DNA from: DATLLN01 sp963720885
Lineage (GTDB): Bacteria; Actinomycetota; Thermoleophilia; Gaiellales; JAICJC01
Assembly: GCA_963720885.1 (NCBI GenBank)
Contig: CAVRGW010000005.1
Location: 558,001-622,000 of the forward strand
Direction of reading: 5' to 3'
DNA: 64,000 nt
Part shown: in pieces, positions 15,955-23,962 of the stretch
Position numbering within the stretch: the stretch's first letter is position 1
How the letters are laid out: each line of letters opens with the position of its first letter
Made by a program: the position numbers and the translations under genes
Notes under the pieces: generated by a model
Told to the model about the DNA's origin: nothing
What the model saw: the letters and a program-made list of their open reading frames with translations, nothing else
The model's database searches: none

Positions 15955-16947
15955 CTAGGCGGCCAGCGACGCCGCGTGCCCTAGGTGCCCGCGGTACCAC
16001 TCGACCGTCCGCACCAGCCCGGCATCCAGCCCGTGCGCCGGTGCCCACTCCAGCACCTCCCGCGCCTTGGCGGACGACAGATACTGGTTGACGATCTCGC
16101 CAGACGCCGTGCCCAGCACCTCGGGCTCGATGTCCGGGCGACCGCACGCGCCCAGCACGCGCCGGCACATCTGCTCGGCCGTCAGCCGCACCTCGTTCGA
16201 GAAGTTCCACGCCTGGCCGACGATCTGCGGCTCGTGCGCGCGCTCGGCCAGCGCGACATACGCCTCGACGGCGTCCTCGATGTACAGGTAGTCGCGCACC
16301 GGCCTGCCGTCGCTGCGCAGCACCGGCCGCCGGCCGGCCAGCGCGTCACGGATGGTTCCCGGCACGATCCGGTTGAAATTCAGGTCGCCGCCGCCGAACA
16401 GGTTCCCGCAGCGGGTGATCACCACGGGCAGGTCGTACGACACCGCGTAGGCGTGCGCGATCAGGTCGGCGCAGCTCTTCGAGACGTCGTACGGATGGCG
16501 TCCCTGGAGCGGATGGCCCTCGTGGTAGGGCAGCTCAGCCTGGTCGCCGTACGCCTTGTCCGACGACGCGACCAGCACGCGGGTCGGCCGGCCGCTGCGG
16601 CGGCACGCGTCGAGCACCTCCCAGGTGCCGCCGACGTTCGAGCGGAACGTGCCCACCGGGTCGCGATGCGCGTGCTCGACGATCGTCTGAGCGGCGAGAT
16701 GGAACACGGCGTCGATCTCGTGCTCGGCCAGCACGCGCTCGATCAGCCGCCCGTCCTCGACGTCGCCCAGCACCAGCACGCAGCCCGCCGCGCCGCCGCC
16801 CGTGAAGAACAGCGCGTCGGGCACGATGTCGCGCACCAGGGCGACCACCCGGGCCCCGCGGGACAGCAGGCCGTCCACCATCCACGACCCGAGCAGTCCG
16901 GTCGCGCCCGTCACCAGCACCGGTCGGTCCCGCCAGAACTCGCTCAT
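15955..16947 (-). CDS. rfbG: CDP-glucose 4,6-dehydratase
   Basis: A 330-residue short-chain dehydrogenase/reductase. It oxidises C4 of CDP-glucose with bound NAD+ and eliminates water to give CDP-4-keto-6-deoxy-glucose. It has the NAD-binding LVTGATGLLGSWM near the N-terminus, DVED and HLAAQTIVEHA further on, and the catalytic YxxxK in GRHPYDVSKSCADL. The RCGNLFGGGDLNFNRIVPGT and VRDYLYIEDAVEAY blocks are typical of the CDP-glucose subfamily. Its ATG overlaps the stop of rfbH (ATGA), with GGAGGG upstream. It is the last gene of the lhgO-like, rfbH, rfbG operon. Confidence 0.88.
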   Translation of the reverse strand: MSEFWRDRPVLVTGATGLLGSWMVDGLLSRGARVVALVRDIVPDALFFTGGGAAGCVLVLGDVEDGRLIERVLAEHEIDAVFHLAAQTIVEHAHRDPVGTFRSNVGGTWEVLDACRRSGRPTRVLVASSDKAYGDQAELPYHEGHPLQGRHPYDVSKSCADLIAHAYAVSYDLPVVITRCGNLFGGGDLNFNRIVPGTIRDALAGRRPVLRSDGRPVRDYLYIEDAVEAYVALAERAHEPQIVGQAWNFSNEVRLTAEQMCRRVLGACGRPDIEPEVLGTASGEIVNQYLSSAKAREVLEWAPAHGLDAGLVRTVEWYRGHLGHAASLAA

Positions 16948-18269
16948 GCCGCCCTCCTCGCGCCGATGCGGCGCCACTCGTCGAAGCACGCCGCCACGTG
17001 ATCGAGTGCCGCCGGCCCGAGTCCCGGATAGCACCCGACCCAGAACGACCGCTCGGCGATCAGATCGGTGGTCTCGAGGCTGCCGGCCACCCGGTGCGGC
17101 GCTCCGGCGTACGCCGGCTGGCGCAGCAGGTTGCCGGCGAAGATCTGCCGGCTATCGACGCCGCGCGACCGCAGGTACTCGACCAGATCGCGGCGGCCGT
17201 AGGGCGCCTCCGGGCGCACGGTCACGGCGAAGCCGAACCAGCTCGCGGTTGCGCCGGGTGTCTCGCCGGGCAGCACAAGGTGGTCCTCGTGCGCGGCCAG
17301 ACCCTCGCGCAGATGAGCGTGGTTCGCACGACGCGCCTCGACGAACGCACCGAGACGCTCCAGCTGCACCCGGCCAATGGCCGCCTGCAGATCGGTCGCC
17401 TTGAGGTTGTACCCAATGTGCGAGTACACGTACTTGTGGTCGTAGCCGTACGGCAGGTCGCCGTGCTGTTGGGTGAACCGCTTGCCGCAGGTGTCCTGAC
17501 AGCCCGACGCGCACCAGCAGTCCCGCCCCCAGTCGCGGAAGGACTCCGCCAGTTTCTTCAGCTTCGGCCGGTTGGTCAGCACGGCGCCGCCCTCGCCGGT
17601 CGTGATCTGGTGCGCCGGGTAGAACGACAACGTCGCCATGTCGCCGAACGTGCCGACGTGGCGTCCGTGCCACATCGAGCCGAGTGCGTCGCAGCAGTCC
17701 TCGACGAGCAGCAGGTCGTGCTCGGCGCAGAGCGCCGTTACCGCGTCCAGGTCGTAGGGGTTGCCCAGCGTGTGGGCGATCATCACCGCCCGGGTGCGCG
17801 GCGACACGGCTGCGCGCAGGGCGTCCATGTCGGCGTTGTACGTCGGCAGCGAGACGTCCACGAACACCGGGACGAGGCCATTCTGGAGGATCGGGTTGAC
17901 GGTCGTCGGGAAGCCGGCCGCCACCGTCAGCACCTCGTCGCCCGGCCGCAGCCTGCGGCCGCCGAGCTCCGGAGAGGTGAGCGCCGACAGCGCGACCAGA
18001 TTCGCGGACGAGCCGGAGTTGACGAGCACCGCGTGGCGGTGGCCGGTCCGGCGCGCCAGTGCGCGCTGGAACGCCACCGTCTCAGGCCCGTCGGTCAGCC
18101 AGAAGTCGAGCGAGGCGCGCACCAACGCGACGACCTCCTCGGGGCCGAACACCCGTCCCGACACCTTGACCTGAGGGTCGGCAGGATCGAACGGCCGGGG
18201 CGCATGGCGATCCCGACTGTGCTCGTGCACCAGCTCGAGAATCCGCTGTTCGGACGGTGCGGCGGCCAT
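16944..18269 (-). CDS. rfbH: CDP-4-keto-6-deoxy-glucose 3-dehydrase (E1)
   Basis: A 441-residue PMP- and [2Fe-2S]-dependent enzyme of the DegT/DnrJ fold that removes the C3 hydroxyl of CDP-4-keto-6-deoxy-glucose, the key step to 3,6-dideoxyhexoses. The aminotransferase lysine is replaced by histidine in YPAHQITTGEGG, as expected for E1. Four cysteines in DCWCASGCQDTCGKRF fit the iron-sulfur site. YDHKYVYSHIGYNLKATDLQ is the usual RfbH signature. Its normal partner, the E3 (AscD/DdhD-type) reductase, is not in this window. It is coupled to rfbG by ATGA and lies 40 bp after the lhgO-like gene. Confidence 0.92.
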   Translation of the reverse strand: MAAAPSEQRILELVHEHSRDRHAPRPFDPADPQVKVSGRVFGPEEVVALVRASLDFWLTDGPETVAFQRALARRTGHRHAVLVNSGSSANLVALSALTSPELGGRRLRPGDEVLTVAAGFPTTVNPILQNGLVPVFVDVSLPTYNADMDALRAAVSPRTRAVMIAHTLGNPYDLDAVTALCAEHDLLLVEDCCDALGSMWHGRHVGTFGDMATLSFYPAHQITTGEGGAVLTNRPKLKKLAESFRDWGRDCWCASGCQDTCGKRFTQQHGDLPYGYDHKYVYSHIGYNLKATDLQAAIGRVQLERLGAFVEARRANHAHLREGLAAHEDHLVLPGETPGATASWFGFAVTVRPEAPYGRRDLVEYLRSRGVDSRQIFAGNLLRQPAYAGAPHRVAGSLETTDLIAERSFWVGCYPGLGPAALDHVAACFDEWRRIGARRAA

Positions 18270-18309
18270 CGACGAGTCGTATCGGCACCACCCGAAGGAG
18301 GCTTGAACC

Positions 18310-19533
18310 TCACTCGAACGGTGTGTCGCCGGCCTCGCCCGCGACGTGCTCGGCGATCGCGAAGCACGCCGTGGCGGCCGGCGACGGGGCGTTTCGCACG
18401 TGCAGCGCGCGCTCCGTTCGCTCGAACACGAAGTCGTCGATCAGCGCACCGTCGCGGCCGACGGCCTGCGCCCGCACGCCCGACCGGCCGGGCAGCACGT
18501 CGGCGGCCGTCAGCTCCGGCACGAGCCGCGCCGCCTCGGCGACGTACGACCGGCGAAACAGCGCGTGCCGCGCCTCCACCAGTCCCGTGCGCCAGAACCG
18601 CCTCGCCATCCGCAGCGTCCCCGGCCAGCTGACGGAATCGGCGACGTCACCCGGCCGAATCGTCCGCAGGCTATAGGCATCGCGCGCCCCGGCGAGCAGC
18701 GCCGACGGGCCGATTCCGACCCCGCCGTCGACGTGGCGTGTGAGGTGCAGGCCGAGGAACGGCAGCGCCGGATCCGGAACGGGGTACACCATTCCCCGCA
18801 CCAGATGCCGTGCCTCCGGCCGCAGCTCCAGGTAGCCGCCGCGGAACGGCACGATCCGCGGATCGTCCGAGCCGCCGCACATCCTGGCGAGCCGGTCGGA
18901 CCACGCGCCCGCACAGAACACCGCGAAGCGGGTGGTCGTCGCCCCCGATCCGTGGTGGAGCCGCAACCCGCCCGGACAGGGGCGCACCGAGACCACCCCG
19001 CAGCCGGTCGATACGCGGCCGCCGGACACGATCACGTCCTGCCGCAGCGACCCGGCCACGGCGCCGTAGTCCACTGCGCCGGTGCGCGGAGAGTGCAGCG
19101 CGGCGGCTCCACGCACATGCGGCTCGATCTCCGGGATGTCGTCTCCGGCGACGCGCGCGACCCCCGGCACGTGGTTGGCGCGCGAGCGGCGCTCCAGCTC
19201 GTCCAGGCGCTCGAGCTCACCCTCGTCCCTGGCCACGACCAGCTTGCCCAGCGGCAGGGCGGCGATCCCATGCTCGTCGCAGTAGCGGTACATCGCATCG
19301 GCTCCCTCGCGGCAGAGCCGGGCCTTGAGCGATCCCGGGCGGTAGTAGACCCCCTGGTGGATCACCCCCGAGTTGTGCCCGGTCTGGTGCATCCCCACCC
19401 GCTGCTCGCGCTCCAGCACCTGGATGCGCGCGCCCGGGTGGCGGCGGCCCAGCTCGCGGGCGACGGCCAGCCCGATGATCCCCGCTCCGATCACGGCGAG
19501 GTCGCACTCCGCGAACGGCTGGGGCCGGGCCAT
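18310..19533 (-). CDS. lhgO: FAD-dependent L-2-hydroxyglutarate oxidase-like protein
   Basis: A 407-residue flavoprotein of the DAO family. It has the Rossmann motif LAVIGAGIIGLAVARELGRR, then QTGHNSGVIHQGVYYRPGSL, which is the LhgO/L2HGDH signature. The remainder shows EIEPHV, VPFRGGYLELRPE and a C-terminal GVRAQAV/LIDDFV block. LhgO oxidises L-2-hydroxyglutarate to 2-oxoglutarate and passes electrons to quinone. Its place at the head of a nucleotide-sugar operon is unusual. It may simply share a promoter, recycle a by-product of 2-oxoglutarate metabolism, or oxidise a sugar-derived hydroxy acid. TAGGCT lies 9 nt before the ATG. Confidence 0.85.
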   Translation of the reverse strand: MARPQPFAECDLAVIGAGIIGLAVARELGRRHPGARIQVLEREQRVGMHQTGHNSGVIHQGVYYRPGSLKARLCREGADAMYRYCDEHGIAALPLGKLVVARDEGELERLDELERRSRANHVPGVARVAGDDIPEIEPHVRGAAALHSPRTGAVDYGAVAGSLRQDVIVSGGRVSTGCGVVSVRPCPGGLRLHHGSGATTTRFAVFCAGAWSDRLARMCGGSDDPRIVPFRGGYLELRPEARHLVRGMVYPVPDPALPFLGLHLTRHVDGGVGIGPSALLAGARDAYSLRTIRPGDVADSVSWPGTLRMARRFWRTGLVEARHALFRRSYVAEAARLVPELTAADVLPGRSGVRAQAVGRDGALIDDFVFERTERALHVRNAPSPAATACFAIAEHVAGEAGDTPFE

Positions 19534-19588
19534 CGGAACGTCAGCCTACTGGTCTAAACAAGGGCCCGCGGCGGCCGAACACGCGGGC

Positions 19589-20446
19589 ATGACTCCCGTG
19601 TCGTCCAGGGCCAGTGGGCTGCCGCCTGTCGTCATCCTCTGCGGCGGCCTGGGCACGCGGATGCGCGAGGAGACGGAGTTCCGCCCCAAGCCGATGGTCG
19701 AGATCGGCGGGCTGCCTCTCCTCTGGCACATCATGAAGGGCTACGGCGAGCACGGGCTGAACGAGTTCGTGTGCTGCCTGGGCTACCGCGGCGACATGAT
19801 CAAGCGGTGGTTCCTGGACTACCGGGCGATGGGCTCGGACATGACCGTCGACACGGGCTCGGGCACGGTCAGCTACAGCCGCCGCAACCTCGAAGACTGG
19901 CGGGTGACGCTCGTCGACACCGGCGCCGAGACGATGACCGGCGGCCGGATCAAGCGGGTCGCCGCGCACGTGCGCGACAGCGGCTCCGACATCTTCCTCT
20001 GCACCTACGGCGACGGCGTGGCCGACGTCGACATCGGCCGGCTGGTCGCCTTCCATCGCTCACACGGCGCACTGGCGACCGTCACCGGCGTCCATCCCCC
20101 GGCCCGCTTCGGCGAGCTGCAGGGCGACGGCACGCGGGTCGACCGATTCGCCGAGAAGCCGACGGGCGAGGGGCTGATCTCCGGCGGCTTCTTCGTGTTC
20201 GACGTGCGCATGCTGGACCGGCTGCCCGATGACCCGGCCTGCGTGCTGGAGCGCGAGCCGCTGGAGCTGCTGGCCGCCGACGGTCAGCTGCACGTCTACC
20301 GCCACGACGGCTTCTGGCAGTGCGCGGACACCGTCCGCGACGTCGAACTGCTGCGCTCGCTGTGGGAGCGCAACGCCGCGCCGTGGCGGATCTGGGGCGG
20401 CACCGACGGCGGGGAGGGATCGTGGCCGACGCTTCGGGCGGCATGA
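19589..20446 (+). CDS. rfbF: Glucose-1-phosphate cytidylyltransferase
   Basis: A 285-residue nucleotidyltransferase that joins CTP and glucose-1-phosphate to CDP-glucose, the first step of the CDP-dideoxyhexose route. Motifs are VVILCGGLGTRMREETEFRP, then KPMVEIGGLPLLWHIM, FVCCLGYRGDMIKRWF, TYGDGVADVD and FFVFDVRMLDRLP. These match RfbF rather than the dTDP-forming RmlA. It is the first gene of the plus-strand operon, divergent from the lhgO-like gene (55 bp between starts). Its stop overlaps the transketolase start. Confidence 0.93.
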   Translation: MTPVSSRASGLPPVVILCGGLGTRMREETEFRPKPMVEIGGLPLLWHIMKGYGEHGLNEFVCCLGYRGDMIKRWFLDYRAMGSDMTVDTGSGTVSYSRRNLEDWRVTLVDTGAETMTGGRIKRVAAHVRDSGSDIFLCTYGDGVADVDIGRLVAFHRSHGALATVTGVHPPARFGELQGDGTRVDRFAEKPTGEGLISGGFFVFDVRMLDRLPDDPACVLEREPLELLAADGQLHVYRHDGFWQCADTVRDVELLRSLWERNAAPWRIWGGTDGGEGSWPTLRAA

Positions 20447-21225
20447 GCCGGCTCGCCGAGTCCGCGGACGCCGCCCGGCGCCTGGCGCTGGAGGCCGCGC
20501 TCGCCGCGGGCAGCTCCCACATCGGCAGCTCGCTCTCGCTGATCGACCTGCTGACGGTGCTCCGGCTCGGCGTGATGTGGCCGGAGGACCGGCTGCTACT
20601 GAGCAAGGGACACGCGGCGGCCGGGTTCTACGCCGTGCTGGCGCAGGCCGGCGTGCTCACCCGGGACGACGTGCTGGGCGGGTACTGCCGCGACGGAGGA
20701 ACCCTCGCCGGACATCCCGAGCGGGGCTATCCGGGTATCGAGATCACCGGCGGGTCGCTGGGCCACGGACCGTCGATCGCCATCGGCATGGCGCTGGCCG
20801 ACCGCCACGACCGCAGCCACCGCCGCACCTACTGCGTCGTCGGCGACGGCGAGCTGAACGAGGGCTCGGTCTGGGAGGCGATCGCGCTGGCCGGCCATCT
20901 GCGGCTCACCAACCTGACCGTCGCCGTGGACGCCAACGGCCTCCAGGGGCTCGGCCGCGCGAGCGACATCCTCGACCTCGAGCCCCTGCCGGCCAAGCTG
21001 GAGGCATTCGGCTGGTCGGTCGCCGAGGCCGACGGCCACGACCACGAGGCGCTGCAGCGGGCCCTGTCCGTGCAGCCGGGCCGGCCCCGGGCGGTCGTTG
21101 CTCGCACCGTCAAAGGCTATGGCGTGGGATTCCTCGAGGGCGACGTGATGAGCCATTACCGGTCGTTCAAGCCCGATCAGCGCGACCTGCTGCTGGGGGC
21201 GCTCGAGGAGCGACGGGCCGCATGA
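20443..21225 (+). CDS. Transketolase-like protein, N-terminal (ThDP pyrophosphate-binding) subunit
   Basis: A 260-residue half-transketolase with only the PP domain. It has AAGSSHIGSSLSLIDLLTVL, LLLSKGHAAAGFYAVLAQAG and the ThDP motif GDGELNEGSVWEAIALA, followed by the usual VDANGLQGLG. It needs the next gene's Pyr domain to form the active site. The ATG at 20443 overlaps the rfbF stop; an in-frame GTG at 20422 with GGGGAGGG 4 nt upstream is an alternative. Split transketolases of this type often sit in sugar or secondary-metabolite clusters, where they move a two-carbon unit onto a keto-sugar. That use here is inferred from context. Confidence 0.88.
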   Translation: MSRLAESADAARRLALEAALAAGSSHIGSSLSLIDLLTVLRLGVMWPEDRLLLSKGHAAAGFYAVLAQAGVLTRDDVLGGYCRDGGTLAGHPERGYPGIEITGGSLGHGPSIAIGMALADRHDRSHRRTYCVVGDGELNEGSVWEAIALAGHLRLTNLTVAVDANGLQGLGRASDILDLEPLPAKLEAFGWSVAEADGHDHEALQRALSVQPGRPRAVVARTVKGYGVGFLEGDVMSHYRSFKPDQRDLLLGALEERRAA

Positions 21226-22163
21226 GGGACGCATTCTTTGCCGAGCTCGCGGACTGCGCCGCGAACGACGAAACGATCTGGGCGCTGACCGGCGACCTCG
21301 GCATCGGCCTGTTCGACGAGTTCGAGCGCGTCGCGCCCGGCAGGTACCTGAACGTGGGCATCGCCGAGCAGAACCTGGTCGGCATCGCGGCCGGTCTCGC
21401 CTACGCCGGCAAGACCCCGATCGCCTACTCGATCGCACCCTTCCTGACGTCCCGGCCGCACGACCAGGTGCGCGTCGACGTCGCGCTGGCCCGGGCCAAC
21501 GTGAAGCTGGTCGGGGTCGGAGGCGGCGTCGCCTACGGGACGCTCGGCCCCACACACCACGCCATCGAGGACATCGCCCTGATGCGGGCGCTGCCGAATC
21601 TGACCGTGCTCACGCCGGCCGACCCCGCAGAGACCGCGGCGGCCACGCGGGCGATGCTGGCACACGACGGGCCGGTGTACCTGCGGCTGGGCAAGAACGG
21701 CGAGCCGGCCGCGCTGCCCGCGGGGTCGACGTTCGAGATCGGTCGTGCGTGCCGCGTCCGCGACGGCGGCGACGTCGCGATCCTCTCCTGCGGGCCGATG
21801 CTGACCGAGGCGCTGACGGCGGCCGATCTGCTGGCCGCGGACGGCGTCGCCGCTCGCGTCGTCCACCTGGGCACCATCAAGCCGTTCGACGCCACAGGCG
21901 TCGTCGAGGCATGCGCGGGCGTGGATGCCGTCGTCACGGTCGAGGAGCACACGGTGCTCGGCGGCCTGGGGAGCGCCGTGGCCGAGGCTCTGGCCGAGGC
22001 AGGCTGCGGCGTCCGGCTCCGGCGGATCGGGATGCCTGACTGCTTCGCGCACGCCGTCGGGTCGCGTGACCACCTGATCCGGCACTACGGCCTGGACGCC
22101 GGGGCGATCGCAGCGGCCGCCCGGCGGGCTCCCGGCTCCACCACCGAAAGGGCGGCAGCATGA
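21222..22163 (+). CDS. Transketolase-like protein, C-terminal (Pyr plus C-terminal) subunit
   Basis: A 313-residue partner of the preceding gene, joined to it by ATGA. The Pyr domain has TGDLGIGLFDEFER and RYLNVGIAEQNLVGIAAGLA, which includes the conserved Glu that activates ThDP. PTHHAIEDIALMRALPNLTV follows, and then the C-terminal domain (VEEHTVLGGLGSAVAEALAE). Together the two make a complete heteromeric transketolase of about 573 residues. This is shorter than the housekeeping enzyme, which is not in the window. A role in building a branched CDP-sugar is inferred from position. Confidence 0.88.
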   Translation: MRDAFFAELADCAANDETIWALTGDLGIGLFDEFERVAPGRYLNVGIAEQNLVGIAAGLAYAGKTPIAYSIAPFLTSRPHDQVRVDVALARANVKLVGVGGGVAYGTLGPTHHAIEDIALMRALPNLTVLTPADPAETAAATRAMLAHDGPVYLRLGKNGEPAALPAGSTFEIGRACRVRDGGDVAILSCGPMLTEALTAADLLAADGVAARVVHLGTIKPFDATGVVEACAGVDAVVTVEEHTVLGGLGSAVAEALAEAGCGVRLRRIGMPDCFAHAVGSRDHLIRHYGLDAGAIAAAARRAPGSTTERAAA

Positions 22164-23962
22164 ACCCCGACATCGAACGGACGCGGGCCGTCCGCCGCCA
22201 GGCGGTGCTCGACGAGATCGCCTTCCTCAAGTCCACGGACAGCCTCGCGCAGCTGCATGCCCGCTCGATCGAGCTGCCGTCGGGCGGCGCACTGCTGCCG
22301 GTGTGCGAGTTGCACGCAGACGACGAGCGGCTGATCTCCAACCTGGCACGGTGGCGGGCGTCGGCGCAGTTCGCCTTTCCCACGCGCTTCCCCGTGTCGA
22401 TCGAGGGCACGCGCCGGTGGCTGCGCGCCGGCCTGCTCGACGTCACCGACCGTCTGCTGTTCCTGGTCTGCGATCGCCACGGCCACAACGTCGGGCATCT
22501 CGGATTCGCATCGGCCGCGGCGGCCGACGGCTCGATGGAGATCGACAACGTCGTCCGCGGCGAGCGGGGGCTTGCGCGCGGGCTGATGGGCGAGGCGCTG
22601 GACGCGCTGATCGCCTGGGCGGAGGAGCTGTTCGCTCCGGAGCGGATCCTGCTGCACGTGTTCGAGGACAACGGCCACGCCATCGGCTTCTACCGCCGCC
22701 ACGGCTTCCACGACGCCGGCCGCGTCCCGCTGGTGCGAACGGTGGACGGCGACCGCGAGGTGTTCATCCCCGCCGGCGGCGAGGAGTCCGACGCCGCGTT
22801 CCTGGTGATGGAGCGCCATGCGCCAGCCGAGGCGACCGCCGGCGAGCAGATCCTGACGGCCGGCCCGTCCGTGTCGGCCCGCGAGTCGGGCTACGTGCTG
22901 GACGCCGCCCGCACTGGCTGGAACTCCCGGTGGTCGGGCTACCTCGACCGGCTGGAATCGACGTTCGCCGACTACGTCGGGGCGAAGCATGCGATCGCCA
23001 CGTCGAGCTGCACGGGCGCCCTGCACCTGGCCGTTGCCGGAGCGGGCATCGGGCCGGGCGACGAGGTGATCGTCCCCGAGCTGACCTGGGTGGCGACCGC
23101 CAGCGCCGTGCTCTACCGCGGCGGGACGCCGATCTTCGCGGACGTCGAGCCGGACACCTGGTGCATCGACCCCGAATCCATCCGGTCGCTGATCACCCCA
23201 CGGACACGCGCGATCATGCCCGTGCACCTGTACGGTCACCCGGCGCAGGCCGACGTCGTCTGCCAGATCGCGGCCGAGCACGGCCTGACCGTGATCGAGG
23301 ACGCCGCCCCGGCGATCGGCGCCGAGCTCCGGGGCCGCCGCGTCGGCACCTTCGGCGATGTCGCCTGCTTCAGCTTCCAGGGCGCCAAGCTCCTGGTCAC
23401 CGGCGAGGGCGGCATGATCGTCACGGACGACGACCAGCTGGTCGACCAGATCCGCTCGCTGTGGGACCACGGCCGCGACCGCTCCCGCGCTTTCTGGATC
23501 GAGCAGCTCGGGTTCAAGTACAAGATGTCCAACCTGCAGGCCGCCTTCGGGCTGGCCCAGCTGGAGCGCGTCGACCAGCTGATCGAGGCCAAGCGGCGGA
23601 TCTTCGCCTGGTATCGCGAGGGCCTCGAGGACGTCCCCGGCATCACGCTCAACCACGAGGCGCCGTGGGCGCGCTCGATCTACTGGATGACGAGCATCCG
23701 GGTCGGCGCGGAGTCCGGGCTCGACCGCGAAGCGCTGACGGCGCATCTGCGCGAGGCGCGGATCGACACGCGACCCGTGTTCACACCGATCAGCCAGTAC
23801 CCGTTCTGGCCGCGCAGGCAGGCCGCGCAGCCGGTGGCGACGGCGATCGGCCATGAGGGGATCAACCTGCCGAGCGGCGTCACGCTGCGCCGTGCGCAGG
23901 TCGACCGGGTGTGCGCCGAGATCCGCGGGGCGGTGGAAGCCGCCTCGCGGAGAGCGGCATGA
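22160..23962 (+). CDS. Fusion of GNAT N-acyltransferase and DegT/DnrJ sugar aminotransferase
   Basis: A 600-residue two-domain protein. Residues ~1-225 are a GNAT acyltransferase (VGHLGFASAAA, then RGLARGLMGEALDALIAWAE and HDNGHAIGFYRRHGFHD-like ending). Residues ~235-600 are a PLP-dependent sugar aminotransferase of the perosamine-synthase type: YVGAKHAIATSSCTGALHLA, DEVIVPELTWVATASAVLYR, VIEDAAPAIGA, and FQGAKLLVTGEGGMIVTD with the Schiff-base Lys. One chain could thus aminate a keto-sugar and acylate the new amine. It overlaps its neighbours by ATGA on both sides. Such fusions are uncommon. Domain boundaries are my estimate. Confidence 0.88.
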   Translation: MNPDIERTRAVRRQAVLDEIAFLKSTDSLAQLHARSIELPSGGALLPVCELHADDERLISNLARWRASAQFAFPTRFPVSIEGTRRWLRAGLLDVTDRLLFLVCDRHGHNVGHLGFASAAAADGSMEIDNVVRGERGLARGLMGEALDALIAWAEELFAPERILLHVFEDNGHAIGFYRRHGFHDAGRVPLVRTVDGDREVFIPAGGEESDAAFLVMERHAPAEATAGEQILTAGPSVSARESGYVLDAARTGWNSRWSGYLDRLESTFADYVGAKHAIATSSCTGALHLAVAGAGIGPGDEVIVPELTWVATASAVLYRGGTPIFADVEPDTWCIDPESIRSLITPRTRAIMPVHLYGHPAQADVVCQIAAEHGLTVIEDAAPAIGAELRGRRVGTFGDVACFSFQGAKLLVTGEGGMIVTDDDQLVDQIRSLWDHGRDRSRAFWIEQLGFKYKMSNLQAAFGLAQLERVDQLIEAKRRIFAWYREGLEDVPGITLNHEAPWARSIYWMTSIRVGAESGLDREALTAHLREARIDTRPVFTPISQYPFWPRRQAAQPVATAIGHEGINLPSGVTLRRAQVDRVCAEIRGAVEAASRRAA

